DNA of 64,000 nt, taken from positions 62,001-126,000 of the forward strand of contig JAFTSS010000028.1 of the NCBI GenBank assembly GCA_017467185.1. The letters run 5' to 3'. This stretch comes from Paludibacteraceae bacterium. GTDB taxonomy: Bacteria > Bacteroidota > Bacteroidia > Bacteroidales > Paludibacteraceae. The notes under the pieces are model-generated. The model made no database searches. It saw only the letters and a list, made by a program, of their open reading frames with translations, and was not told the origin of the DNA. The position numbers and the translations under genes are program-made. Within the stretch, counting starts at the first letter, position 1. Every line of letters begins with the position of its first letter. Of the stretch, positions 50,599 to 62,400 are shown piece after piece.

Positions 50599-53500
50599 AT
50601 GAAGAGAAATTTACAAAAATTATTAGGCTTATTTTGTGGCTTATTCTTTTCGTTTTCTTTGTTTGCACAGCAATATGGACAAGCATTGAAGGAAGATTTT
50701 GAAAATGGTATTCCTAAAGATTGGACTCAAGAAATTGTTTCTGATAAATTGATGTGGACTATTGAAAGTGGTGATTTGATGTTTCCTAATGGTGCTTTTT
50801 CAGGTGAAAAACGAGTTGCTTTTCGAAATGAGTCAGGTGTAACTAAAAATGCTTCAACACGTTTGGTTTCTCCTATTATGGACTTATCAACTTTGTATCG
50901 TCCGTTGTTGATTTTTGCTCATGCTCAGGATCAATGGACTAAAGATGTGGATGTTTTGCGTGTATTGTATAGACTTTCTCCAGAATCGGATTGGGTAGAA
51001 TTGAAAGTTTATGATGAATGTATCACTTTTTGGCAAATAGATACTATAAAATTGGTAGGTTCTTCAAAAACTTATCAAATAGCTTTTGAGGCAAAAGATA
51101 ATCTTGGTCGTGGTATTGTTATCGACGACGTAGAGGTACGTTCTACTCCTAAATGTGATACTCCATACGCATTGATGGTTAGTGAGTTGACAAGTAGAAG
51201 TGCGGTGCTTAATTGGTTAGGAGCATTTGATGCTAAAGGTTTTGAATTGAAAGTTTCGACTGAACGAATTTTGCCTGAGCAGTTGAATAATGATTTGTAT
51301 GTAGCCAATGTGAAAGATACTTTGTTGGGTAATGAATGGAATTATAAATTGACAGGTCTTTTGTCTGGTACGAAATATTATTATTATTTGCGTTCTATCT
51401 GTAAAAATGAGAATAGTGATTGGGCTGTTGATTCTTTTGTGGTAGCAAATATGATTACTGTTCCATATACCAATGATTTTAATGTTAAAAAAACGTCTGG
51501 TGGTGTTGTTTCTGCTCCTGAAAAGTGGAAAGTGGCGGCGTCTAATGCAGCGGTTGCCCCTTTTGTAAATACTTGTTTGACTATTAATAAATGGTATTCT
51601 TCTCCCGACTCTACATTTGCGTTGTGTTTTTATGGTTCGGAAGATGTAGAAACGATAGTGCCTGTTCGTGGTGGTGCGTATTCTTATGCTTGTTTGCCTG
51701 AAGTAGAGATAGAAGATGTAAGTAAATTGAGTGTTTCTTTTACGACAATTAATTTTAATCCTCACCTTTCTGATAGATTTAGTATCATTGTTGGTGTGAT
51801 GACTGACCCTAATGATAAAACTACATTTACGGCTGTTGATACTGTAAATGTGGAAAGTATGCGTACGTATGAAGAGTGTGTGGTTTCTCTTAAAAATTAT
51901 AAAGGTAAAGGTAAATTCATTACCTTTATGTCTGATTTCATAGAATCGAATATTTTCTGCATGGATAATCTTAAGGTTGATTATACACCAGAAGTGATGA
52001 AAGTTAATGATTTTAAAGTGAATATTATAACTTCTACTTCTGTGAAGATTGATTTTGAATTGGAATATCCTAAATATGAAGTTGTTTTTGCAAAAGAGAA
52101 ATTATTAAGTAATGATATAGATATAGTTACAGATGTAGTTAGAGCAGAAATATCTAATCATGGTATAGTTGGAGGGTTAGAAAATAACACAAATTATTAT
52201 ATATATGCAAGAGCAATAGAGGGGGCAGTCAAAGGCGAAAGGAGCTGTCATCGTATAATTCGTACTCCTGGTAGAATAGAAACTTTGCCATATACAGAGT
52301 CATTTACAATAAATACTGCTGATAAAGATTCATATTATTATATCAATTATGGCGAATTTTTATCTTCTCCGAAGAAAATGTTAGCTACAGGATTGATTGC
52401 ATTATCGAATGGAGCATATTCGATGTTCTGTGATGATAAAACATGTTCAGAAGAAAAATCAAGTGGAACAATAAATTTAGGTTCATCGCACGATGTAGTA
52501 AATGATCCCGAAAAACATCTTCATGCTAATTTAGGCTTAGCTGATTATGATTTATGGGCAGTAACTGTATTTCCTGAATTGCCAATTGATATTAAATCAG
52601 TGGCTGTAAGTTTTTTGGCAAAAAGGCCATATAAAGAACATTCTGGTTATCTTGAAGTGGGTGTTATGTCTGTGGCGAATGATGTATCAACTTTTCAAGC
52701 GATAGATACAATTAAATTGGGTACGAAAGAGAGAAAATATATTTATAATTTAGATGAATATGATGTAAAAGGTCAATTTTGGGCATTTAGAGTAGATTCT
52801 AAAATTGTTACTTCAGAAAAGAATGTTGCTTGCATTGATGATGTTAGATTTTATAAAGTGCCATCATGTAAGAGCCCTTCAAATATAGAATTGGTTTCTA
52901 TTCCTGGCGATCCTACAAAAATGACACTTACGTGGGATGCTAATGGAGCTAAATCATGGGCTGTTCGTTTGTCAAGAGAAGAGTATCCAATAGATTCGAT
53001 GTTCTCTAATACACAAAATTATGAATATGTTTATGATAATACAGTAAATACAAATAGCATAACATTTACTGATTTACGTCCTTCTGGTTTTAAATATTAT
53101 TATACAATTTGTCCTATTTGTGGAGAAGAAAAAGGCAATTGGACACTTTGGGATAGTTTAACAACAAATTGTTATGATGTAGAGGCTATACCTTATGTAG
53201 AGAATTTTGACAATGAAGATTATTTGGTTGGTGAAGTTGAAGGTTTTGCGGTGCCTTGTATGATATCAAAGCAACTTATTTATAAATCATCAATTTTGAA
53301 TACTTCTCCATGCCTTTCAAATAAAAAATCGGCATCTGGTGCAAATTCAGTTGTATTAACAAAAGGAAAGAGATTGGAGGAAAATCAAAATCCTTATTTT
53401 GCCTTGCCAAAAATGGCTAAGCCTATCAATGAATTGCAGTTGTCGTTTAAAACATTTGGTATAGAAGTTCAACCTCAAATCTGGGTTGGTGTTATGACAG

Positions 53501-56500
53501 ATCCTCTTGATACTGCAACGTTTGAGGTGGTGGATATTATTACGCCGATTGTTTTAGAGAAAGAGAGTGAAGATGCTCCAGATGAATTCTTGGAATATAT
53601 AGTCTCTTTTGCTGGATATAAAGGAAAAGGCGAACATATTGCTTTGATGTTGAAAGATGAATTCGAATATTTTGCTGTATCGGCTTATATCGATGATATT
53701 GTTGTCGATAATATAATTCCATGTGCTCGTCCAGAGAAAATCAAACTTGTTGATTTTAGTTCTGATGCTGTTAGACTTTCTTGGTCTAGTGCAAGAGAAA
53801 TTGATAGATGGAGAGTAGTTTTTGCTCTTGATAAGCTTACGCAACAAGATTTGTCAAATCCACAAATGAGTAGCAGAATTGTAAGAATAGATACTGTTAC
53901 TTCAAGTTATACATGGTTTAGGGGCTTACAAGCAAGTACTCGTTATTATGTTTATATTCAATCAATGTGTAGTGATATTGAAACAAGTAAATGGTCGAAT
54001 TATTTTACATTTACATCTCTTTGTGTGCCGATTGATATAGAAAATGTGGGTGTGGAAAGTTTTGAAAATTATGCTACGGGTGTAGGTACTTATCCTGATT
54101 GTTATTTTGTCGGTTCTAATTCAAAAGACAAAGAATATGTTCCATATTGTGACACTAAATATAAACATACGGGTCAAGCATCTATGTTCTTTAGGTCAGA
54201 TGAGGAAAATAATGGAGCTTATATGATAACTAATAGTTTGGCTGTTGATGATATTGCAGATGTAAAACTTAATTTCTGGGGTTATACCGAGTATCCTTCA
54301 GATCATTATGCTCACTCAATTGTTGTGGGGGTATTGACTTCACCATCGGATTTAGCGACTTTTGTACCTGTTGATACTGTAGTTTTATCTTCAGAAGAGC
54401 GTCCATACGAAATCCATTTCCATAATTACAAATATGATTATAAGGGAGATAGAGGTAAGTTTATTATGTTCCGTTCAGAATTTGATCGCGAAAATAGGGT
54501 TTATATAGATGATATATCTTTTGGCCCTGCATCAGCTTGTCCTACAAGTTTCTATTTTGATGATATTACAGCAACATCATTTAAGCTTAGATTTAGATCA
54601 AATAATGCGCCATACGAAATTAAGTATTCTACATCAATGTGTGATGAAGAACTCTTGAATTCAAATAAGTTGACATCTATTATTGTAACAGAAGATAGTT
54701 TGTTGATAGAAGGTCTTACCCCATATACTACATATTATTTTTATGGACGATCAACATGTGGAGGTAAATATGGCGAGTGGTCTAATGTAAATATTGTTAG
54801 AACTAATTGTTTTGAAACATTGCCATTGCCTTATTTTGAAAATTTTGATAATCAGGTTGCAATTGGGCAAGCTCCTGATTGTTGGGATAGTTATTATCAA
54901 GATATGAATATTGCTTATCCAGCTTTGGATAATATGAAAAGTGCTTTGACTCCAGGATTTTATCCTTATTCTGGTAGTCGTGCTATTTATTTGAGAACAG
55001 ATGCAGGAACTCCTTCGTATTTGGTTTCTCATGAAATAGAAGTTGATGATTTGAGTAAATGTCAAGTTACTTTCTTTGCTTGGCCAAGATATGAGAATAA
55101 GAATAATTCGGTTGTTGTTGGTGTGGTTACTAATGTAGATAGCATTGCAGCGTCATTTGTTCCAGTTGATACTATTTTAATTAACCAGGAAATGCGCTCG
55201 TGGGAAGAATGTGTAGTTTCTTTTGAAAACTATAAGGGATCGGCTAAACGTATTGGCTTTGTTTCTTATCAATCGCTCAACGAAACTGCAGCAACTTCGG
55301 GTGTTTATATAGATGATATTCTTATTGAACTTATTCCAACCTGTAAAAAACCAAAACAGTTTAAGTTTATGGGTCATACAGAAAATTCTTTGACCATATC
55401 TTTTGTTGGAAGTGGTGTGGATAAATATGAAGCAACTTATGGACAATCAGGCTTTAATGTTAATGAAGCAAAAGATATTGTTGAATTTACGGGCACAGAA
55501 TTTACTTTGTCTGGACTTGAACCCGCTAAGTATTATGATGTATATGTTAGAAGTGTTTGTTCTGCAACCAATAAATCACCTTGGACGTATGCAGGTAAAT
55601 ATTTCACTTCTAATGTATTAATAAGAGATTACCCTTATGTAATAGATTTTGAAAATAGAGCAGAAGATGCACAATGGACATTTAAACAAGGAAATCAAGT
55701 TAATAAATGGTATATCGGAGCAGATACAGCTCATATAGTAACAGATAATGTAGCAGAAGGTAATGCTTTGTATATATCGAATGATGGAGGAAAATCAGCG
55801 CATTATGATAATACTTCTGCTTCTAATTCATGGTGTTATAGAGGTTTGAATTTAGAGCCTGGAACATACACAATTTCGTTTGATTGGACTTGTGTGGGTG
55901 AGAAAAAATCGAGTGTAACAGGAATGGATTATTATGATTATTTCCGTGTGGTATTGTTGCCAACAACTTCTGTTTTTGATGCAGGTTCAAATTCGATTAC
56001 GAATATAAGTGGAAATGTTACGATATTTAATACTGCAAAAAGTGCAGTATTGCCTGACGGATGTATTAACCTTACAGCCGAAGCAGAAAAAGGGGTTTAT
56101 GTCTTTAACTCGGTTAATAAATCTAAACCTTTGTCAGAGCAATGGAAATCGCACGATATAACATTTGTTGTTGATGAGGAGATTGCAGGTGCATACAATA
56201 TTGTATTTTATTGGTGTAATAATAGTAGTGGTGGTGACTATGCAAATGTTCGCTCGGCTGTGGTAGATAATATAAACATTGTCAAGGAATCTTGTGATAT
56301 GGCTTATAATTTACAAGCAACCGAAATAGGTGAAAATTATGCAAATCTAGCATGGGATGTAGTTGCTGATAAGGTTAAGGGCTTCAATGTAGAAGTTGAA
56401 TCTACAGTTGTCAATATCAAAAATCCTACTGAAAATCGCATTGTTTTTTCTGAATTTGTTGAAAATAATTCTGTGAAAATCACAGGGCTAAAAGATAATA

Positions 56501-59403
56501 CACAATATAGGGCATATATTCAAACTGTTTGTGATTCTTCTAATGTAGGTAAAAAATCAGAACCATTATTGTTTACAACAGCATGTGCTTCAGTTGCAGT
56601 AGATTCTGTTTTAGATTTTGATGATGATGATACTCATATTTATTTGCCTTATACTAATTCGTCGGTGACAAATAAATCATATCCAACTCCTAAGTGTTTT
56701 GTCGTTGGGCATGATAAGATGGATTATACTTCAAGTGTTGTAAAATATTTCCCTAATTTGATTTCTAATACTGCGATAAAACAATATTCTCGTTCTGGTG
56801 ATTATGCTTTGATTTTTGAGCGTACATCAACAATAGCAATGGGAAAAGATGGTTCGAAGTTGTCATCGACAGAAGGTGGTTATATTGTATTGCCTGAATT
56901 TGAAGGTGAAAGGGAAGATTTGCAATTGTCATTCTGGATGCGTTGTTTATATAATAATCCATCATCAGGAGAAGTTGGAGCTTTGGGAGCTAAAGATATG
57001 GCATCTCGATTCTCAAAGAAATTGTCAGTAGGTACAATGTCAGATCCTGCAGATCCAACAACATTTGAACTCATTACAATTTTTGAATATCCATATACTG
57101 ATGTGGAGATAACATCTAAAACTAATGTTTTAGATGATCCTACAGGAAATGAATATTGGGTTGAATGTAAATTGCCATTGGTTGGCACTGAAGGTAAGTA
57201 TATCGTATTGAAAAATGATATATTGGGGGATAGTTTAAAATATAATACAGTGTATGTTGATGATATAAAGCTTACTTCAGTGGCTTGTCTAAAACCTGAA
57301 TTTATCAAGTTTGATTTAATTACGACAGAATCTGTTTTAGTTGATTGTGCTCATAGTAATGTAGATAAACATGTTATTAGATTAGCAACCGATGAAAAAT
57401 TCTCTGATAATTTGCGAATAGATACAGTGTCAAGTTTTCCTGTTAAATTAGAAAATTTGCAACCATCTACAGTATATTATATGCAAATACAGACATTGTG
57501 TTCTGACGAAAAATCATCAGAATGGTCGGATGTAGTAACATTTACTACATTGAAAACTATTGCATATACAGAAGATTTTAATGTAGATTTGACTTGCCCT
57601 GTAGATTGGAATAGAGCAAATAAAACATCTGTGACTGATTTATTTAAGGGGTCTGGTTTGTATATTGTTCCTACTAATAATCAAGAAGGTTGGTCGGTCA
57701 ATGGTGCGTTATTTAGAAATGGTTTGTTCTCAACATCTCACATGTCAGTGAATGTTTCATGTATGGGAGGGGTTGCGATTAATGCATCTAAACATTGGTT
57801 ATTGTCGCCTAATGTGATTTTGCCAAATAAGGAAAAATTACATTTAGTGTTTGATTTAGCATTGACAGATATGAACACAGCAGACCCTATTGGGGCAGAT
57901 GATATCAATGCTCCAACAAGTAGGTTTATGGTCATAATTTCAGATGATAAAGGAAAGACATGGAAGCGTGAAAATGCTGTAGTTTGGGGTAATCAAAAAG
58001 ACGATTATGTTTATTTTGATATCCCTCATACAGGAAAGAAATATTCAATTGATTTAGACCGTTTTGCCGGTAAAACAATTCAAGTGGCATTTTATGTCGA
58101 ATCTGCAGTAGATTTGAATACTACAACAGAAATTCATATTGATAATGTGCATGTAAATTCATATAAAGAAAATGTAGCAAAAGTGGATTTATGTGAGATG
58201 GAAGATTATTTGAATGGCGAATTTTATGTACATTATTCTGATTTAGTTTTGGGTGATAACTATTTTGATGATTGGGTATTAGCAAAACAAAAAGAAGAGG
58301 ATGATATTTTGAATGCAACAACAATTAGAGTGTCGCCTATTGCAGAAAATGCTATTAGTGTCTCAATGTGTGAGGGTGATGTTTATAGTTATAACAACTT
58401 CTCAGAACTTTTGTTGGCTGGTGTTTATAAACAAAAATTGTCTTCTTCTAATGGCTGTGATTCTGTTGTGGTGCTTGATTTAGCAGTTGAGCCTGCAATT
58501 CGTGTTATAGTGGATGATACTATTTGTTCAGGACAAAAATTTGTTTTTAATGGAAAAGAATACACCTCAACAGGTTTATATGTTGATACTTTGGTTTCAG
58601 CAGTAACTGGTTGTGATTCAATTATTACGTTGGCTCTTAAAGTTAATGAGGCAATTTATATTACAAAAGCAATGAATATTTGTTTCGGCGAGTCGTATCA
58701 ATTTGGAAGTCAAACTATCACTTCATCAGGTAGTTATATAGAAGAATTTGTGTCGGTTGATGGCTGTGATTCTATAGTTACATTAGAAGCGACAGTATTA
58801 CCTGATTATCGTCGAACAATAAGAGCCGCTATTAAGGAGGGTGAGAAATATAATGATAATGGATTTAATGGTATTTCTCGACAAGGAACATACACTTTAC
58901 CTCTTAAATCGGTCGATGGTTGTGATTCTACTATAACATTGAATCTTTTAGTTCTAAAATCAGATACAGCATATGTCAAAAATGAAATTACAACAGAAGA
59001 TTTGCCTTTTGAATATGAAAGTTTGTATTATGATGAAAATACGTTACCAGGTACATACGTTGATACGATTGTGGTTAAACTTGATAATATGGAATATGTC
59101 GTTATTCATACTTTGATAGTTAATTTATCAGATGCAATAGATAATGTTATGATTAAAGATTTGGTGATGGTACCTAATCCGCTCAGAGCAAATCAAACAT
59201 TGTATATTCTCAATGACTTTACTATCGAAGAGCGTATTGGTTTGTATGTTGAAGTTTTTGATGCTAAGGGTCAAAGAGTATTGATTGATGAACCAAGAAA
59301 TTATCCTATTACAATTGATTATTTGGATCAATCGGGTATTTATGTTGTTAGAATTATAACTGGTACAGGTACAGTTTATACAGGTAAGATTTTATTTGAA
59401 TAA
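50599..59403 (+). CDS. Giant modular surface protein, 2934 residues, T9SS-like tail (paralogue of the 27.8-kb gene)
   Basis: The signal peptide ends LFA-Q. I count nine jelly-roll (choice-of-anchor J/MAM-like) modules, eight followed by Fn3. They are in the same order as in the gene at 27828: matching openings include FENGIPKDW, VPYTNDFN, AIPYVENFD, LPYFENFDNQ, YPYVIDFENRAE and IAYTEDFN. A GCDS-repeat block near the C-terminus has MCEGDVYSYNNF, ICSGQKFVFNGKEY and ICFGESYQFGS. The sorting domain has LVMVPNPLRANQTLYI and ends GIYVVRIITGTGTVYTGKILFE. The Asp/Gly linker of the other giant is absent. No enzyme motif is seen. Confidence 0.82.
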   Translation: MKRNLQKLLGLFCGLFFSFSLFAQQYGQALKEDFENGIPKDWTQEIVSDKLMWTIESGDLMFPNGAFSGEKRVAFRNESGVTKNASTRLVSPIMDLSTLYRPLLIFAHAQDQWTKDVDVLRVLYRLSPESDWVELKVYDECITFWQIDTIKLVGSSKTYQIAFEAKDNLGRGIVIDDVEVRSTPKCDTPYALMVSELTSRSAVLNWLGAFDAKGFELKVSTERILPEQLNNDLYVANVKDTLLGNEWNYKLTGLLSGTKYYYYLRSICKNENSDWAVDSFVVANMITVPYTNDFNVKKTSGGVVSAPEKWKVAASNAAVAPFVNTCLTINKWYSSPDSTFALCFYGSEDVETIVPVRGGAYSYACLPEVEIEDVSKLSVSFTTINFNPHLSDRFSIIVGVMTDPNDKTTFTAVDTVNVESMRTYEECVVSLKNYKGKGKFITFMSDFIESNIFCMDNLKVDYTPEVMKVNDFKVNIITSTSVKIDFELEYPKYEVVFAKEKLLSNDIDIVTDVVRAEISNHGIVGGLENNTNYYIYARAIEGAVKGERSCHRIIRTPGRIETLPYTESFTINTADKDSYYYINYGEFLSSPKKMLATGLIALSNGAYSMFCDDKTCSEEKSSGTINLGSSHDVVNDPEKHLHANLGLADYDLWAVTVFPELPIDIKSVAVSFLAKRPYKEHSGYLEVGVMSVANDVSTFQAIDTIKLGTKERKYIYNLDEYDVKGQFWAFRVDSKIVTSEKNVACIDDVRFYKVPSCKSPSNIELVSIPGDPTKMTLTWDANGAKSWAVRLSREEYPIDSMFSNTQNYEYVYDNTVNTNSITFTDLRPSGFKYYYTICPICGEEKGNWTLWDSLTTNCYDVEAIPYVENFDNEDYLVGEVEGFAVPCMISKQLIYKSSILNTSPCLSNKKSASGANSVVLTKGKRLEENQNPYFALPKMAKPINELQLSFKTFGIEVQPQIWVGVMTDPLDTATFEVVDIITPIVLEKESEDAPDEFLEYIVSFAGYKGKGEHIALMLKDEFEYFAVSAYIDDIVVDNIIPCARPEKIKLVDFSSDAVRLSWSSAREIDRWRVVFALDKLTQQDLSNPQMSSRIVRIDTVTSSYTWFRGLQASTRYYVYIQSMCSDIETSKWSNYFTFTSLCVPIDIENVGVESFENYATGVGTYPDCYFVGSNSKDKEYVPYCDTKYKHTGQASMFFRSDEENNGAYMITNSLAVDDIADVKLNFWGYTEYPSDHYAHSIVVGVLTSPSDLATFVPVDTVVLSSEERPYEIHFHNYKYDYKGDRGKFIMFRSEFDRENRVYIDDISFGPASACPTSFYFDDITATSFKLRFRSNNAPYEIKYSTSMCDEELLNSNKLTSIIVTEDSLLIEGLTPYTTYYFYGRSTCGGKYGEWSNVNIVRTNCFETLPLPYFENFDNQVAIGQAPDCWDSYYQDMNIAYPALDNMKSALTPGFYPYSGSRAIYLRTDAGTPSYLVSHEIEVDDLSKCQVTFFAWPRYENKNNSVVVGVVTNVDSIAASFVPVDTILINQEMRSWEECVVSFENYKGSAKRIGFVSYQSLNETAATSGVYIDDILIELIPTCKKPKQFKFMGHTENSLTISFVGSGVDKYEATYGQSGFNVNEAKDIVEFTGTEFTLSGLEPAKYYDVYVRSVCSATNKSPWTYAGKYFTSNVLIRDYPYVIDFENRAEDAQWTFKQGNQVNKWYIGADTAHIVTDNVAEGNALYISNDGGKSAHYDNTSASNSWCYRGLNLEPGTYTISFDWTCVGEKKSSVTGMDYYDYFRVVLLPTTSVFDAGSNSITNISGNVTIFNTAKSAVLPDGCINLTAEAEKGVYVFNSVNKSKPLSEQWKSHDITFVVDEEIAGAYNIVFYWCNNSSGGDYANVRSAVVDNINIVKESCDMAYNLQATEIGENYANLAWDVVADKVKGFNVEVESTVVNIKNPTENRIVFSEFVENNSVKITGLKDNTQYRAYIQTVCDSSNVGKKSEPLLFTTACASVAVDSVLDFDDDDTHIYLPYTNSSVTNKSYPTPKCFVVGHDKMDYTSSVVKYFPNLISNTAIKQYSRSGDYALIFERTSTIAMGKDGSKLSSTEGGYIVLPEFEGEREDLQLSFWMRCLYNNPSSGEVGALGAKDMASRFSKKLSVGTMSDPADPTTFELITIFEYPYTDVEITSKTNVLDDPTGNEYWVECKLPLVGTEGKYIVLKNDILGDSLKYNTVYVDDIKLTSVACLKPEFIKFDLITTESVLVDCAHSNVDKHVIRLATDEKFSDNLRIDTVSSFPVKLENLQPSTVYYMQIQTLCSDEKSSEWSDVVTFTTLKTIAYTEDFNVDLTCPVDWNRANKTSVTDLFKGSGLYIVPTNNQEGWSVNGALFRNGLFSTSHMSVNVSCMGGVAINASKHWLLSPNVILPNKEKLHLVFDLALTDMNTADPIGADDINAPTSRFMVIISDDKGKTWKRENAVVWGNQKDDYVYFDIPHTGKKYSIDLDRFAGKTIQVAFYVESAVDLNTTTEIHIDNVHVNSYKENVAKVDLCEMEDYLNGEFYVHYSDLVLGDNYFDDWVLAKQKEEDDILNATTIRVSPIAENAISVSMCEGDVYSYNNFSELLLAGVYKQKLSSSNGCDSVVVLDLAVEPAIRVIVDDTICSGQKFVFNGKEYTSTGLYVDTLVSAVTGCDSIITLALKVNEAIYITKAMNICFGESYQFGSQTITSSGSYIEEFVSVDGCDSIVTLEATVLPDYRRTIRAAIKEGEKYNDNGFNGISRQGTYTLPLKSVDGCDSTITLNLLVLKSDTAYVKNEITTEDLPFEYESLYYDENTLPGTYVDTIVVKLDNMEYVVIHTLIVNLSDAIDNVMIKDLVMVPNPLRANQTLYILNDFTIEERIGLYVEVFDAKGQRVLIDEPRNYPITIDYLDQSGIYVVRIITGTGTVYTGKILFE

Positions 59404-59423
59404 TATTATTAAATAAGATATTG

Positions 59424-62400
59424 ATGATGAAAACTTTTGATAAAATTTTCTTAGTTGTTGTTTTTTCGCTATTTTGTAATGTTTTATTTGCAAAGACAGT
59501 TATTTCTTCAATCGGTTTCCAAACTGACTTTGAGGATGAAGAAGAACGTGCAAAGTGGATATTGAATCCAACTGTTGAGGGTTACGAATGTGCAAATAAG
59601 TGGTTTTGGGGCAATCTTGGAGCTAATGGAGGCGATCATGGTTTGTTTATATCAGGAGATTATGGTTTAACAGACCGTTATGTCCCTATAGGTACTACAA
59701 CACTTGCTTATCGTACATTTACTTTTGGTAAGGGTGATTATGAACTTTCGTTTGATTGGCAAGCAGGAGGTCTTTCGGCTGATGGATTATATGTTTGTTG
59801 GATACCAGAGCGTGATAGTATTGAATTAGCATCAGTGAGTACAAGTAGTATATTGCCTGAATGGGTAGAAAGATATGCTGTTGATTTTAATAGTGATTTG
59901 TTGTATTTGTCGCAACGCACTTGGAATACAATATTAGATACCATATATACAAATGGAGAGGCATATAATCTTGTGTTTATTTGGAACAATGGTGTATTGG
60001 CTTCTTATTCTATGGGAGCAATGATTGATAATCTTAATATACTTGAGGTTGGACGATGTTCGAGACCAACAAATTTGATGGCTAACCCTAAAGGTAATGA
60101 CATGGTTTTGTCATGGAGTGGTGAGGCCGATGCTTATGATGTACGTTGTGTTAATAATTTAACAGGTGAATCGGTTGAATATAATGATGTAACAACAACT
60201 TATCAAGTTATTTCTGATTTATCAGAAGGTATGTGTACCTATTATGTTCGTTCGAAATGTGGTGATATTGCTGGAACTTGGACTTCTCTTAGTAAATTTC
60301 TTTTTTATCCAGGAACACGTTGTGTTGATTATTTAGATTTAAATAATCGTAATTGTTCTTATGGTGATCCTATGGAAGGACTAAAATATGGGGCTGTAGA
60401 TTTTGGTTGTCAGGCAGTAGATAGTCGTCATACTATTCATTGGAATCCAAAAGAATATGATCCATTTACTAATGGAAAATTGAAAACTGTTCCTGATGGT
60501 GCATTAGCTTCTATTAGATTAGGTAATTGGAATATTGGTGCAGAATATGAAAGCGTGGAGTATAACTTTATTGTAGATACGACAAAGGATGCGGCTATTT
60601 TATTGCTTGATTATGCTGTGCTTTTAGAGTCTCCAAATCATGACTCTATAGATCAACCTCGTTTTACACTTGAAATTACACATGACGAGAAACCTCTTGA
60701 TAAATTTGGATGTGGAGAAGCATATTTTGCAGCAGGTTATAATACTGATGGTTGGGTGAAATTCCAAGGTCCGAATTCAGAAGGGTATTATAAAGATTGG
60801 ACAACCGTAGGTGTAAACTTGCGGGAATATCATGGAAAGTCATTGAAAATAAAATTAACAACGTATGATTGTACCGCAGGAGGTCACTTTGGTTATGCTT
60901 ATTTTACTCTTAACTGTTCGGGTGGAAAAATTAAGGGATTGAGTTGTGCGGGAGATTCAGAAACAATATTTGAAGGTCCTGAGGGATTTAATTATCGGTG
61001 GTATTTACCTTCAAATCCCGACTCAATTGTTTCTGAAAAAAGACGTTTAACTTTGCCAGCAAGTGATACTTTAACATACGCATTGGATGTAATTCAACCA
61101 ACCAATAGAAATTGTTATTATACGCTTTATGCGTCTGCTGTTGGGCGTTATCCTTGTGCTGCTGCTGATTATAAACCAGATTTTTCTAATTGTACAAATG
61201 AGGTTGAATTTATAAATAAGAGTTATATAAAGCGAATCAATCAAGTAACTAATGATAGTTCGATAACTGGCGAACCTTGTGAAAATTTCTTGTGGGATTT
61301 TGGGGATGGAACTATGTCAAATGAAGCGAATCCTATTCATGAATATCCAGCGAGAGGTGGTTCTTACACAGTAAGATTATTATCAGGTATTGCAGATGGT
61401 AAGTGTAGTGATGATACAACTTTTACTATAAAATTGCCTCGTATGGATTCGAAACCAGATACTATTCATGCCACTGTTTGTCTTGGCGAACCATACGAAT
61501 TTCCAAAAGGGAAGTATCAATTTGAGTCTGGGTTTTATTCTGATTCGGCGGTTACTATTTATGGTTGTGATAGTATAACTGTTTTGGATCTTTATGTTGC
61601 AGAAAGATATGATACTACTGTTGTTGAAGCTATTTGTAGTGATGATGAGTATTATTTCGATGGTAAATTGATTACAGAATCGGGTCGTTATCAAGCTAAT
61701 TTTATAACGAAGTATGGTTGCGATAGTTTGGTAACATTGGATATTGATATTCTAGAAGCACTCAATGTTAGCATTGATAGTGTGATAAATCAATGTAGTG
61801 ATGATGAGTTTATTTCATTGCCTTATATATTACACTCTGGGGGATTAGGTGATTTCAAAATCTATATTGAAGAACTTGATTTAGAATGTGAGGGCTATTC
61901 AGTAGAAAAGGATGCATTATTGATTGAAATGCCTACGGGTTTAAAACCAGATAGTTATAAAACAATAATAGATTTTGGAGAATCGGCTTGTGGAACAGGT
62001 GCAGAAACAATTACTTTAAACTTGTTGTATCCTAAGGATGTGCTTGTTCAACGTTGGGGCGATGTGCTTGCTGTTATGAATGAAAACTATAATGGGGGCT
62101 ATAATTTTGTTGCTTTTCAATGGTATAAAAATGGACAAATTATAGAAGGGGCAACATCTTCTATTTTGTATGAGCATGGAGGCTTGGATTTAGATGCTGA
62201 ATATTCTGTGCTGTTGACGCGAGGAGATGATAATTCTAAATTATTGACGTGTAGTGCGGATTTGGTTGATTTTGGTGGTGTTATAGAGGAAAATGCAATC
62301 AATGTTTCACGAAAAGATAATAATGTAGAGATTGATTTACCACAAAAAGCAAAAGTTAAAGTGTGGTCAACGTCTGGCGTATTACTTAAAGAATTCTTAT

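Noticed and set aside
51217-51765. 182-codon frame antisense to the second giant gene
   Set aside because: Its Arg/Thr/Ile-rich composition is the mirror of the coding strand's codons. There is no start context and no domain.
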